From Bacillota bacterium (GTDB lineage: Bacteria; Bacillota_E; JAJZYS01; JAILZS01), in contig JAKASY010000113.1 of assembly GCA_021817625.1 (NCBI GenBank), positions 1 to 6,596 on the forward strand: DNA of 6,596 nucleotides. The letters are read 5' to 3'. The notes beneath the pieces are model-generated. The model saw only the letters and a program-made list of their open reading frames with translations. It was not told where the DNA came from and did not search any database. Below, in pieces: positions 1 through 5,771 of this stretch. The stretch's first letter is position 1; every line of letters starts with the position of its first letter. A program made the translations under genes and the position numbers.

Positions 1-1338
1 TCTGGCACGAGCCCGGCGAACGTGCAGGTGATCTCCGCCCCGGCGGCTGGCGCCTACGGCCACAACGGCGCGGACGACGTCAACGCCGACGCCATGCTCC
101 TGGCGCGCGAGGTGCCCGGCTACCCGGTGCGCGTGCAGTGGATGCGCGCCGACGAGTTCCAGTGGGAGCCCTACGGCAGCGCCATGTCCTTCCACCTTGA
201 GGGCGGGCTTGACTCGAGCGGTAGCATCGTGGCCTGGAACCACGACATCTGGACCGCGACGTACTCCACGCGCCCCAACGGGCAGGCCGGCTGGCTCCTG
301 GCCGGATGGTACATGGAGCCGCCCCAGCCCATGCCGCCGCCGTTCATGGGTGGCGGCGACCGCAACGCCGTTCCCTACTACACGCTGCCGAGCGCGCGCA
401 TCTACTGCCACTACGTCCTGAACTCGCCCCTGCGCGTCTCGGCCCACCGCACCCTCGGCGCCTTCCGCAACATCTTCGCGATCGAGTCGTTCATGGACGA
501 GCTCGCCGCCGCCGCCAAGGCCGACCCCATCGCCTTCCGCCTCAACTACCTGAGCGACCCGCGCGCGCTGGCGGTGATCAACGCCGTCGCCAAGGTCGCG
601 AACTGGCAGCCTGGTGCCGGCCCCACGCATCAGGGCCGGGGCTTCGCCTTCACCCGCTACGAGAACGCGGCCGCCTATGTCGCGACCGTGGCGCAGGTCG
701 AGGTGGACAAGGCGAGCGGCCAGGTGAGCGTCAAGCACATCTACAGCGCCTACGACCTTGGGCAGATCATCAACCTGGACGGCGCCAAGAACCAGGCCGA
801 GGGCGGCGCCATCCAGGCCACAAGCTGGACGCTCAAGGAGCAGGTCACCTGGAACAACCAGTCGATCGAGAGCGTCGACTGGCTGACCTACCCGATCCTC
901 AGGTTCACCGAGGTTCCTGTCGTCACGACCATCCCGGTCGACAACCCGACCCTGCCGCCCGTCGGCTTTGGCGAGGCGGCGTGCGTGCCCGTGGGCGCCG
1001 CCATCGCCAACGCCGTGTTCGACGCCATCGGCGTGCGCGTGCGCGACCTGCCGCTCACGCCGGACAAGGTGAAGGCAGCCCTCCGGAACGCCTGGACGCG
1101 CGACGCGCGCGAGACCCTGGCCGGAGCCCGCATGAGCGGGCTCCGGCCGCTTCGCGTGCGAAGTGAGCACCCGCCCGATCAAGGGTTCGCGCCGCCGGCT
1201 CCGCGATCGCCCCGCACGCCCGCCGCGACGGCACATGCCAGCACGGAAGCGACGCGTGCGCGTGTCGGCGCTGCCACCGGCAAAGGTTCACCGCGTCGCT
1301 CTTGCGACACCGATCGCTTGTCCGGCACGGCACACTAG
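1..1338 (+). CDS. Xanthine dehydrogenase-family molybdopterin-binding subunit, C-terminal part (5' end outside window)
   Basis: This is the large molybdenum-cofactor subunit of a molybdenum hydroxylase, a family that hydroxylates aldehydes or N-heterocycles with water and passes electrons to partner 2Fe-2S (and often FAD) subunits. The frame is open at base 1. Family hallmarks, numbered from the Met at 22, are GAYGHNGADDV (10-20), VRVQWMRADEFQWEPYG (36-52), RTLGAFRNIFAIESFMDELA (143-162) and, near the end, PPVGFGEAA (312-320). Glu318 there aligns with the catalytic base of the family. The HNGADD block resembles the isoquinoline 1-oxidoreductase beta subunit (IorB) group more than classical XdhB; substrate is unknown. 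Recognisable homology ends at about LTPDKVKAAL (345-354, base ~1083). The remaining ~80 residues are Arg/Ala/Pro-rich, read through a strong stem-loop and look like untranslated DNA left open by loss of a stop. No 2Fe-2S subunit gene is visible in the window. Confidence 0.9.
   Translation, partial: SGTSPANVQVISAPAAGAYGHNGADDVNADAMLLAREVPGYPVRVQWMRADEFQWEPYGSAMSFHLEGGLDSSGSIVAWNHDIWTATYSTRPNGQAGWLLAGWYMEPPQPMPPPFMGGGDRNAVPYYTLPSARIYCHYVLNSPLRVSAHRTLGAFRNIFAIESFMDELAAAAKADPIAFRLNYLSDPRALAVINAVAKVANWQPGAGPTHQGRGFAFTRYENAAAYVATVAQVEVDKASGQVSVKHIYSAYDLGQIINLDGAKNQAEGGAIQATSWTLKEQVTWNNQSIESVDWLTYPILRFTEVPVVTTIPVDNPTLPPVGFGEAACVPVGAAIANAVFDAIGVRVRDLPLTPDKVKAALRNAWTRDARETLAGARMSGLRPLRVRSEHPPDQGFAPPAPRSPRTPAATAHASTEATRARVGAATGKGSPRRSCDTDRLSGTAH
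1119..1163 (+). terminator. Strong stem-loop at the 3' end of the molybdopterin-subunit gene
   Basis: Bases 1119-1131 and 1136-1148 form a perfect 13-bp GC-rich stem closed by the 4-base loop ATGA. A second small hairpin follows directly (1150-1154 with 1159-1163). A stem this strong about 40 bases after the last recognisable codon of the domain is what one expects at a transcript end. There is no T-tract, so it may protect the mRNA 3' end or act only as a weak terminator. It lies inside the open frame that continues to 1338, which argues that the frame's tail is not normal coding sequence. Confidence 0.5.
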
Positions 1339-1418
1339 ATGAGCACCCGGCGAGCGCCCACCGCGGGCCGCTGCGCTGGGCTGCAGAGCGAAGGCAGCGC
1401 TGCGAGGAGGCGATCCCG

Positions 1419-1577
1419 ATGTTCAAGATGACCTGCCCGCCATGCGGGCAGGAGATCAGCGCCGCATCGGAGGACGAACTCATCGTTGCCGTGCGCGAGC
1501 ACGCGCGCACGGACCACAACCAGGAGCTGTCGCCCGACGACGTGCGGGCGGCCATGGCACCGCAGCCCACGACCTGA
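1419..1577 (+). CDS. DUF1059-type small protein
   Basis: This 52-residue protein begins MFKMTCPPCGQEI and continues with an acidic helix (SEDELIVAVREHARTDH) and a C-terminal LSPDDVRAAMAP. A CxxC-like start, a DELxxAVxEHAxxxH helix and a final D/E-rich turn are the pattern of DUF1059 (small proteins presumed to bind metal; function not established). The Cys at 6 and 9 and the His at 28 and 32 could form a metal site. The ATG at 1419 is chosen because AGGAGG-type sequence (GAGGAGG, 1404-1410) lies eight bases upstream; the in-frame Met at 1302 would add unsupported residues. It follows the molybdopterin-subunit gene by about 80 bases, and nothing shows that the two are functionally linked. Confidence 0.75.
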   Translation: MFKMTCPPCGQEISAASEDELIVAVREHARTDHNQELSPDDVRAAMAPQPTT

Positions 1578-1691
1578 GCCTGCGTCGAATTCGCGATCCG
1601 CCCAACATCGCCAGGTGTTCGCGCGCCGCCCAGAGGCGTAAGCCTGCCCTGCGACCGTCCCGGCCGCACAGGCCCGCGTCGGGCGGCGTGC

Positions 1692-1709
1692 GCGCGCCAT
1701 CCGGCGCGC
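1692..1709. repeat. Short GC inverted repeat in the intergenic region
   Basis: Arms 1692-1698 and 1703-1709 (GCGCGCC / GGCGCGC) pair perfectly over 7 bp with a 4-base loop. It lies between the DUF1059 gene (plus strand) and the end of the membrane-protein gene (minus strand), so it could help to end either transcript, but no T-tract follows on either side. Short GC hairpins arise easily by chance in DNA of this composition. I see no gene in the rest of 1578-1839. Confidence 0.25.
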
Positions 1710-1839
1710 TACGGCTGCCTCGACGGGCCAATGTCCTGCTACTGGGCTCACACCCGTCGCCGTACGCTATTCACGATCCCATGGCGCTTTCGTGGGCACC
1801 TCGCGAGCGCTCGTGGCGTCCGGGCACAGGGGCGATCGG

Positions 1840-2718
1840 TCAGGTGCGGTCGGAGGCGGCCGCGTCGCCGTCCGGGTCCGTCGGCCGGGGTGCGTGCCGC
1901 GCGACCGCGGCCGTGCGCCGGTCGACGCGTTCAGGAGCCGCCGGACCCGCGCCGGGCGGCCGCCCAAGCGCGCCTGCCACGGGCAAGCTCACCACGACGG
2001 CCAGGGCGAGCGCGACCGGCACGGCGTGGGACACGTGGCTCGGCGCGGCGAACCACCGCGTCTGGCCAAGGGCGAGGGTGGCGACTGCGCAAAGGCCCAG
2101 CAACGTCAGGGCGACGGGCGAGCCGAACGCCCAGAAGACACCCGAGTCTAGGCGCAGCCCGAGCGCCAGCGCGGCTCCGAGCCAGGCGACCAGTGCGAAG
2201 CGGTGCCACGTCGGCGCGTCAAGCATCGCCACCATCGAGCGCACGGCCACGGCGGCGGCCGCGATCGCGAGCGGCAGGACGAGCGTCGCGGCGGCGACGG
2301 TGAGCCGTGGGTCGGTGTACGCGAACCTCGGGCCGCCGGCCAGCACGGCGAGGCTCAGGACGCCCTGGACGGCGCTCGCCCAGCCGGCCGGGCGCCCGGC
2401 CGCGAGGTAGAGCGCGGCGAGGGCCGCGGCGCCCGTCGCCATGACGAAGGGAACGGCCAGCGACGCGGCCGGCAGAGTGGCGCGCGCGCCCGCCACCGCC
2501 CCGACGGTCACTGCGCCGCACACGACCGGCATGGCCAAGACCCGAAGCGGGGTGTCGAAGGCAATGTCGGGTCGTCGCGCGCCGGGTGCGCCATCGCGCC
2601 CCGTCTTGGGCGGTGCGGCCGCCCACACGGCGCGCAGCGGTCCCACCGTCAGCGCATCGCGCACCGCGCGATCGGCGGCACGGGCACGTCCGGCCCAAGG
2701 GCGCGTTCGGCTCACCAC
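1840..2718 (-). CDS. Multi-pass membrane protein, about seven helices, unknown function
   Basis: The predicted product is about 292 residues. A basic, Arg-rich N-terminal stretch of about 55 residues is followed by seven hydrophobic segments, numbered from the first GTG at 2724: about 60-80, 84-108, 112-131, 140-166, 175-191, 196-219 and 232-253. A hydrophilic Pro/Arg/Asp-rich tail of about 40 residues closes the protein. The positive N-terminus suggests that it stays in the cytoplasm. Charged residues are sparse within the helices and I see no catalytic or transporter signature, so I do not assign a family. An AAGGAG (2725-2730 on the complement) precedes three candidate GTG starts. The one at 2718 leaves a 6-base spacer and the one at 2715 leaves 9, both better than 2724, which abuts the site. 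The gene is convergent with the DUF1059 gene and divergent from the hydrolase remnant. Confidence 0.7.
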   Translation of the reverse strand: MVSRTRPWAGRARAADRAVRDALTVGPLRAVWAAAPPKTGRDGAPGARRPDIAFDTPLRVLAMPVVCGAVTVGAVAGARATLPAASLAVPFVMATGAAALAALYLAAGRPAGWASAVQGVLSLAVLAGGPRFAYTDPRLTVAAATLVLPLAIAAAAVAVRSMVAMLDAPTWHRFALVAWLGAALALGLRLDSGVFWAFGSPVALTLLGLCAVATLALGQTRWFAAPSHVSHAVPVALALAVVVSLPVAGALGRPPGAGPAAPERVDRRTAAVARHAPRPTDPDGDAAASDRT

Positions 2719-2724
2719 CCTCAC

Positions 2725-2852
2725 TCCTTGCGCTTTGGCGCCGACCCGTCGCGGCGGAGGGGTGGACGATCGCTGTTGGCCGCCGCCTTACTCGACGGTA
2801 GGACATCGGTCACGGCCGGAGCAGGCTCGAAAGCCTGCGCGAGGCGGTCCAG
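2725..2852. other. Junction region between membrane-protein gene and truncated hydrolase
   Basis: No gene is supported here. The full-length hydrolase would need its SxxK-bearing N-terminal part in roughly this region, but none of the plus frames shows it. On the complement an open frame ends in a TGA at 2721-2723, overlapping the start region of the membrane-protein gene. Such overlap is typical of coupled operon genes, but its sequence further up is only the antisense of the hydrolase. This may be the scar of a deletion or recombination. Confidence 0.3.
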
Positions 2853-3884
2853 ATGGCCTGGGCCCGGCCAGCCAACCGGCCCGTCCAGAGGCCGTGGGCG
2901 CGGTCCTTGCGAGTGGTGACGGATGGCGCGCGTGCGGGCCGCGCGGGCGGGGTGCGCATCGCCGCACCGGCGAGCCGCTTCGGCCCGCCGGGCGCGTACT
3001 TCAGCTACTGCAACGACGGCTGCGGCCTGTTGGGGCTGGTCATCCAGCGGGTCACCGGGCTCCCGTACGCCGACTACATGCGGCGCGCCGTGCTGGACCC
3101 TGCAGGCATGCGCCGGACCACGTTCCGTCCGGCCGACCTGCACGCATGGCCGGATGTCATCACACTGTACGTGCCGCCCCGGGCGGCGGACGCGGCAGGC
3201 ACCGTCGCCTCCCACGAGTGGCTGTACAGCGAGGCACACCTGGCGGCGGGCTGCTGCTTCAACTCGTCGGCGTACGACCTCCTGCGCTATCTCGAGATCT
3301 TTCGCACCGGCGGCACGGTCGACGGCGAGCGGGTGGTCGACGCGTCCGTGGTCGAGCGCATGCAGACTCCGTACGTCCGCTCCGGCCGCGGCCGCATGTA
3401 CGGCTACGGCCTGCAGATCCATCGCGACTTCGCCGGCCATACCCTGGTCGAGCACGCCGGCGGGTCGCGAGGCGTTTCCTCCCAGATCGCCTACGTGCCG
3501 GACGCCGGGCTCACGGCCGTCGCCCTGGCCAATACCGCGAGCGAGGTGCCGAGCCGGGCGGTGATGGGCGCGCTTCGCGTCGCGCTCGGGGCGCCGGCCG
3601 ACGAGGCTGCAGCGGCCCCGGAAGAGGAAGGGGCGCAGGCCGTCGCCGACGCACACGCGTTCGCCGGCACGTACGCGATCCGGCACGGGTCGCTGACGGT
3701 CGAGCGGCATGACGCGGGCATCGCTCTGCGGGAGGAGGGTGGGGAGCCGACGCCCCTGCGCCCCGTGGCGGCGGACGTATTCGCCACTGGGGCCGGCCGC
3801 GCGGGCGAGCTGGAGTTCGTGCGGGACGCCGGTGGCAGGATCGTCGGCCTGCGGCGGGGAGCGCGTATGTTCGCCAGGCGATAG
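2853..3884 (+). CDS. Serine hydrolase (beta-lactamase fold), 5'-truncated, probably inactive
   Basis: From about residue 43 this matches serine beta-lactamase-like hydrolases (class C beta-lactamase/esterase/D-aminopeptidase fold). PPGAYFSYCNDG carries the Tyr-x-Asn motif (YCN, 52-54). LDPAGMRRTTF (81-91) is the usual turn after it, and VEHAGGSRGVSS (199-210) supplies the His-x-Gly motif that replaces KTG. The C-terminal part (about 269-342, FAGTYAI to the end) looks like the small beta-rich domain often attached to these enzymes. The SxxK nucleophile motif normally lies about 90 residues before YxN. Here only about 50 residues precede YxN, the first 40 are Arg/Ala-rich without homology, and no SxxK motif is present in any frame upstream that I can recognise. 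The start is arbitrary, with no convincing ribosome binding site. I read it as the surviving 3' part of a full-length gene; the open frame itself is intact. Confidence 0.65.
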   Translation: MAWARPANRPVQRPWARSLRVVTDGARAGRAGGVRIAAPASRFGPPGAYFSYCNDGCGLLGLVIQRVTGLPYADYMRRAVLDPAGMRRTTFRPADLHAWPDVITLYVPPRAADAAGTVASHEWLYSEAHLAAGCCFNSSAYDLLRYLEIFRTGGTVDGERVVDASVVERMQTPYVRSGRGRMYGYGLQIHRDFAGHTLVEHAGGSRGVSSQIAYVPDAGLTAVALANTASEVPSRAVMGALRVALGAPADEAAAAPEEEGAQAVADAHAFAGTYAIRHGSLTVERHDAGIALREEGGEPTPLRPVAADVFATGAGRAGELEFVRDAGGRIVGLRRGARMFARR

Positions 3885-4005
3885 CGCCGGTGCCCACCGG
3901 GTCCGCGCCAAGGCCGGCGCAAATGCGCGGCGGATGGCGATGGCCTATCTCAAGTGCGGCCGAGAGAACGCCGCCCGCGGCTACGGCGCCGCTTGCCTAC
4001 GCACA

Positions 4006-4330
4006 GTGTCCTCCCCAGACGCACCGTGGTGGCCGGCCAGAGCCTCGGCGGCTCATCGCCGCCTATACGGCCACCGAGCGCCCGGATCTGTTCGGCAACG
4101 CGGTGAGCCAATCGGGCTCCTTCTGGTGGAAGTGCGATGCGTTCGCCCATCCTGGAGAGGCAGAGCCCTCGGAACCCGAGGCCGAGGCGCTCCTTCGCGC
4201 TGTCCGCGGTGGACTCGCGCCCGCGTCACGCTTCTTCATGGCGGTCGGCCTTTACGAGGGAGCCGTCATGCTCTGACCGAACCGGCGCATGCGCGACGCC
4301 CTGACGAGCAAGGGGTGCGTCGTCGGGTGG
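4006..4330 (+). pseudogene. Enterochelin-esterase-like alpha/beta hydrolase, frameshifted fragment
   Basis: Read across frames, this stretch gives a continuous piece of the putative-esterase family (Fes/esterase D type, alpha/beta hydrolase fold). RTVVAGQSLGG (4020-4052) holds the GxSxG nucleophile elbow with its serine at 4041-4043. It continues in another frame as LIAAYTATERPDLFGNAVSQ then SGSFWWKCD, and later RFFMAVGLYEGAVML. An in-frame TGA at 4274-4276 interrupts, and the same frame goes on with PNRRMRDALTSKGCVV, the expected next helix and strand. The frame change at 4052/4053 is explained by one missing C. A similar single-base loss near 4020 would join VSSPD (4006-4020) to RTVVAG. The N-terminal half and the C-terminal catalytic His region (GGHD-type) are absent. 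The fragment is about 110 residues out of a family norm of several hundred, so it cannot encode a working esterase. Confidence 0.7.
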
Positions 4331-4469
4331 GCGCCTTCTTCAGGTCGGTCAACGCGCGGGGCGCTCGTGCGGCCGAGCCGGTGGCGGCAGTCCGCGTCGC
4401 CAAAGGCGCCTTCGTCCACACCCGCATCGGTGGCTTCGCCTGCCAGCGCTGGCCCAACCGCCCAGACCC

Positions 4470-4498
4470 GAGTATCGGCGCAGGCACTACGCATACTA
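4470..4498 (+). promoter_or_regulatory. Possible forespore-sigma-type promoter upstream of lonB
   Basis: GAGTA (4470-4474) and CATACTA (4492-4498) are separated by 17 bases. From memory, the sigma-G consensus of Bacillus is GMATR with a 17-18 base spacer and CATNHTA. The -10 matches fully and the -35 in four of five positions. A transcript would start near 4505, shortly before the ribosome binding site at 4512-4518. LonB of B. subtilis is known to be expressed in the forespore, which fits. Chance occurrence of one such match is quite possible. Confidence 0.35.
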
Positions 4499-4526
4499 GG
4501 CCAAAGCCCTCGGGGAGGCGATCGTC

Positions 4527-4979
4527 GTGGACTGGGCGGGCAGCGCGCTCACCTTCGTGCAGTTCTTCTTTGCCGTCGTCATCGGCCTGTACTTCTGGAA
4601 CCTCCTCAAGAGTCAGCAGGGCAGCAAGGCGGCGATCGAGCGCGAGTCGCGCAAGGAGCTCGACAAGCTACGGAAGCTGCGCGAGGTGTCGCTGACCGAG
4701 CCGCTGTCGGAGCGCACGCGTCCCCGCACCTTTGCCCAGGTGATCGGCCAGGAGGAAGGCGTGCGCGCCCTGCGCGCCGCGCTCTGCGGCCCAAACCCCC
4801 AGCACGTCCTGGTGTACGGGCCGCCCGGCGTGGGCAAGACGGCCGCCGCCCGGCTCGTCCTGGAGGAGGCCAAGCGGGGCAAGGGGACGCCGTTTCGCGC
4901 GGACGCCAAGTTCGTGGAGATCGACGCCACGACCGCGCGCTTCGACGAGCGCGGCATCGCCGACCCGCTGCCCTCCTAA
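4527..4979 (+). CDS. lonB: ATP-dependent protease LonB, N-terminal part only (3'-truncated)
   Basis: The 150 residues match the start of LonB, the membrane-anchored Lon-like AAA+ protease of spore-forming Bacillota. The order is a single TM helix (about 7-27, ending GLYFWNLL), a charged coiled linker (RESRKELDKLRKLREVSLTEPL, 39-60), RPRTFAQVIGQEEGVRALRAAL (65-86), LCGPNPQHVLVYGPPGVGKT with Walker A GPPGVGKT at 98-105, and FVEIDATTARFDERGIADPL (129-148). Two non-homologous residues and a TAA follow. Walker B, sensor motifs, lid and the Ser-Lys protease domain are all missing (full-length LonB is over 500 residues). The product could bind membrane and perhaps nucleotide but cannot be a protease. 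The GTG start at 4527 has GGGGAGG (4512-4518) eight bases upstream and matches the family N-terminus. The 5' end looks intact, so the break is a single event at the 3' side. Confidence 0.85.
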   Translation: MDWAGSALTFVQFFFAVVIGLYFWNLLKSQQGSKAAIERESRKELDKLRKLREVSLTEPLSERTRPRTFAQVIGQEEGVRALRAALCGPNPQHVLVYGPPGVGKTAAARLVLEEAKRGKGTPFRADAKFVEIDATTARFDERGIADPLPS

Positions 4980-4992
4980 GTACAGCATAAGG

Positions 4993-5046
4993 CGAAGAGC
5001 GGAAAAACCGCTTCGTGGCGCGGTTTGCGGTCTCTCGCACGACCGC
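4993..5046 (+). repeat. Chain of overlapping stem-loops downstream of truncated lonB
   Basis: Three inverted repeats follow one another. Bases 4993-5002 pair with 5008-5015 (8 bp, one bulged A at 4998, loop AAAAA). Bases 5005-5011 pair with 5020-5026 (AAACCGC/GCGGTTT, 7 bp). Bases 5027-5032 pair with 5041-5046 (GCGGTC/GACCGC, 6 bp). The first two share CCGC (5008-5011) and so exclude each other, a geometry seen in attenuators. No T-tract follows. It starts about 15 bases after the lonB stop and may be a 3' end structure, a leader for hicBA or the end of an inserted element. Confidence 0.4.
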
Positions 5047-5121
5047 CGATCATCGGGTGCCCGACTAGGGAGACACCCAGTGGCTCTGACTGCCGCGGTC
5101 GCGGGAGGCCAGAGGTGATGT

Positions 5122-5129
5122 GCTATCAT
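5122..5129 (+). promoter_or_regulatory. Possible extended -10 promoter for hicBA
   Basis: TGCTATCAT (5121-5129) fits an extended -10 element (TG, one base, then a TATAAT-like hexamer with one mismatch). No -35 hexamer is evident 17 bases upstream, which extended -10 promoters can do without. The motif sits in the imperfect dyad TGAT-GTGCT-ATCA (5117-5129), a candidate operator. Transcription would begin near 5136, which would exclude the ATG at 5128 and favour the hicB start at 5164. Confidence 0.35.
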
Positions 5130-5163
5130 GCGCTCACACTCCATCGGAGGCGGTGGTCAACCT

Positions 5164-5394
5164 ATGAAGCGCACATTCACCGTCATCCTTGAACCCGATC
5201 TCGAAGAGGGCGGCTTCACCGTTGTCGTTCCTGGCCTTCCCGGTTGCGTCACCGAGGGCGACACGCGCGAAGAGGCGCTCGCGAACGCCCGCGAGGCTAT
5301 CGTCGGCCATCTTCGCGCCTTGGCCAAAGTCGGTCAGCGGCCTCCCGAAGGCGACGTTGAAGTGGACTCGGTACAAGTCGACGTAGCCATTTGA
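5164..5394 (+). CDS. hicB: HicB-family antitoxin
   Basis: The 76-residue protein starts MKRTFTVILEPD and has the HicB core: a first strand, EEGGFTVVVPGLPGCVTEGD (14-33), and the helix TREEALANAREAIVGHLRAL (34-53). This is the partial RNase H-like fold that covers the HicA toxin. It neutralises the RNA-cleaving HicA encoded directly downstream. The protein ends about 20 residues after the helix, so it lacks the C-terminal HTH or ribbon-helix-helix domain of longer HicB proteins; direct promoter binding by HicB alone is therefore uncertain. The ATG at 5164 is chosen because it gives the usual family N-terminus; GGAGG (5146-5150) is upstream but at a long 13-base spacing. An in-frame ATG at 5128 would add 12 residues, mostly Gly/Ser, without homology. 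Base composition looks lower in GC than the genes to the left, suggesting acquisition by transfer. Confidence 0.88.
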   Translation: MKRTFTVILEPDLEEGGFTVVVPGLPGCVTEGDTREEALANAREAIVGHLRALAKVGQRPPEGDVEVDSVQVDVAI

Positions 5395-5618
5395 GCCGTC
5401 TACCTCGGATCACTGGCCGCGACCTGGTTCGGGCCCTTCGCAGGGCGGGGTTCCAGCTTGTCGACGTAAGCGGCAGCCACCATCATCTCTGGCAGCCGGA
5501 CGCACCTTGCGTCGTCACGGTCCCGGTGCACGTCGGCCGTATCCTCAAGCCCAAGACCCTCCTGACCATTCTCGATCAGGCAGGGCTGACGGTCGACCAA
5601 CTCACCGACTTGCTATAG
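5391..5618 (+). CDS. hicA: HicA-family mRNA interferase toxin
   Basis: The 75-residue protein is of normal HicA length (small double-stranded-RNA-binding-like fold). It has SRLPRITGRDLVRALRRAGF (2-21), the catalytic region VSGSHHHLWQP (26-36) with the conserved His of the G-S-H motif at 30, the VVTVPVH strand (41-47), and LKPKTLLTILDQAGLTVDQL (52-71), the usual C-terminal helices. HicA cleaves mRNA and stops translation when HicB is lost. The start is a TTG that overlaps the hicB stop as TTGA; the product matches the family from its second residue, and there is no ATG or GTG that would keep SRLPR. The overlap implies translational coupling, keeping toxin output at or below antitoxin. All motifs are intact, so the pair may be active. 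The antitoxin-first order is the reverse of the common hicA-hicB arrangement. Confidence 0.88.
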   Translation: MSRLPRITGRDLVRALRRAGFQLVDVSGSHHHLWQPDAPCVVTVPVHVGRILKPKTLLTILDQAGLTVDQLTDLL

Positions 5619-5687
5619 TCGGGGACGAGCGGGACAAGGTGGTCGGGGCCGCCAGGTAGTTGCGGCGACGAGGGGTGGGCGCGGCCG

Positions 5688-5704
5688 GGCCGAGAGGCTC
5701 GGCC
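5688..5704 (+). terminator. Terminator-like hairpin after hicA
   Basis: GGCCGAG (5688-5694) and CTCGGCC (5698-5704) form a perfect 7-bp stem with the 3-base loop AGG. It is followed by TTCAGTGTCTCTT, which is only moderately T-rich. It lies 70 bases beyond the hicA stop and 68 before the next gene, a sensible place to end the hicBA transcript. Confidence 0.45.
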
Positions 5705-5771
5705 TTCAGTGTCTCTTGGCCGCGACGTGGCAAGAGGACGATGCGGATGAGGCCGAGAGGGAGTCAGAGGG

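Noticed and set aside
306..1166. Alternative plus frame inside the molybdopterin-subunit gene
   Set aside because: Arg/Pro/His-rich shadow of a strongly recognised coding frame.
1442..2410. Plus-strand open frame opposite the membrane-protein gene
   Set aside because: The minus strand encodes seven clear hydrophobic segments, whereas this frame is Ala/Arg/Ser/Thr-rich without structure. The plus frame from 2203 to 2919 was rejected for the same reason.
2721..3911. Long minus-strand open frame (about 396 codons)
   Set aside because: It is antisense to the recognisable serine hydrolase over most of its length, its translation is Arg/Ala/Gly-rich and shows no domain. Long antisense frames are common in high-GC DNA.
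4266..4280. TGA at 4274 as a recoded (selenocysteine or tryptophan) codon
   Set aside because: The same fragment also needs frameshifts and lacks both ends of the family, so decay explains the TGA better. No SECIS-like hairpin was noticed just downstream.
3709..4695. Long plus-strand open frame across the hydrolase, esterase and lonB starts
   Set aside because: It overlaps three better-supported genes in another frame and encodes low-complexity Arg/Ser/Ala sequence.
4964..4979. Intein or self-splicing intron as the cause of the lonB break
   Set aside because: A TAA follows two codons after the break, there is no Cys/Ser start of an intein splicing block, and no group II GTGYG 5' end is seen. 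The lonB 3' exon is not in the window, so an intron cannot be shown.
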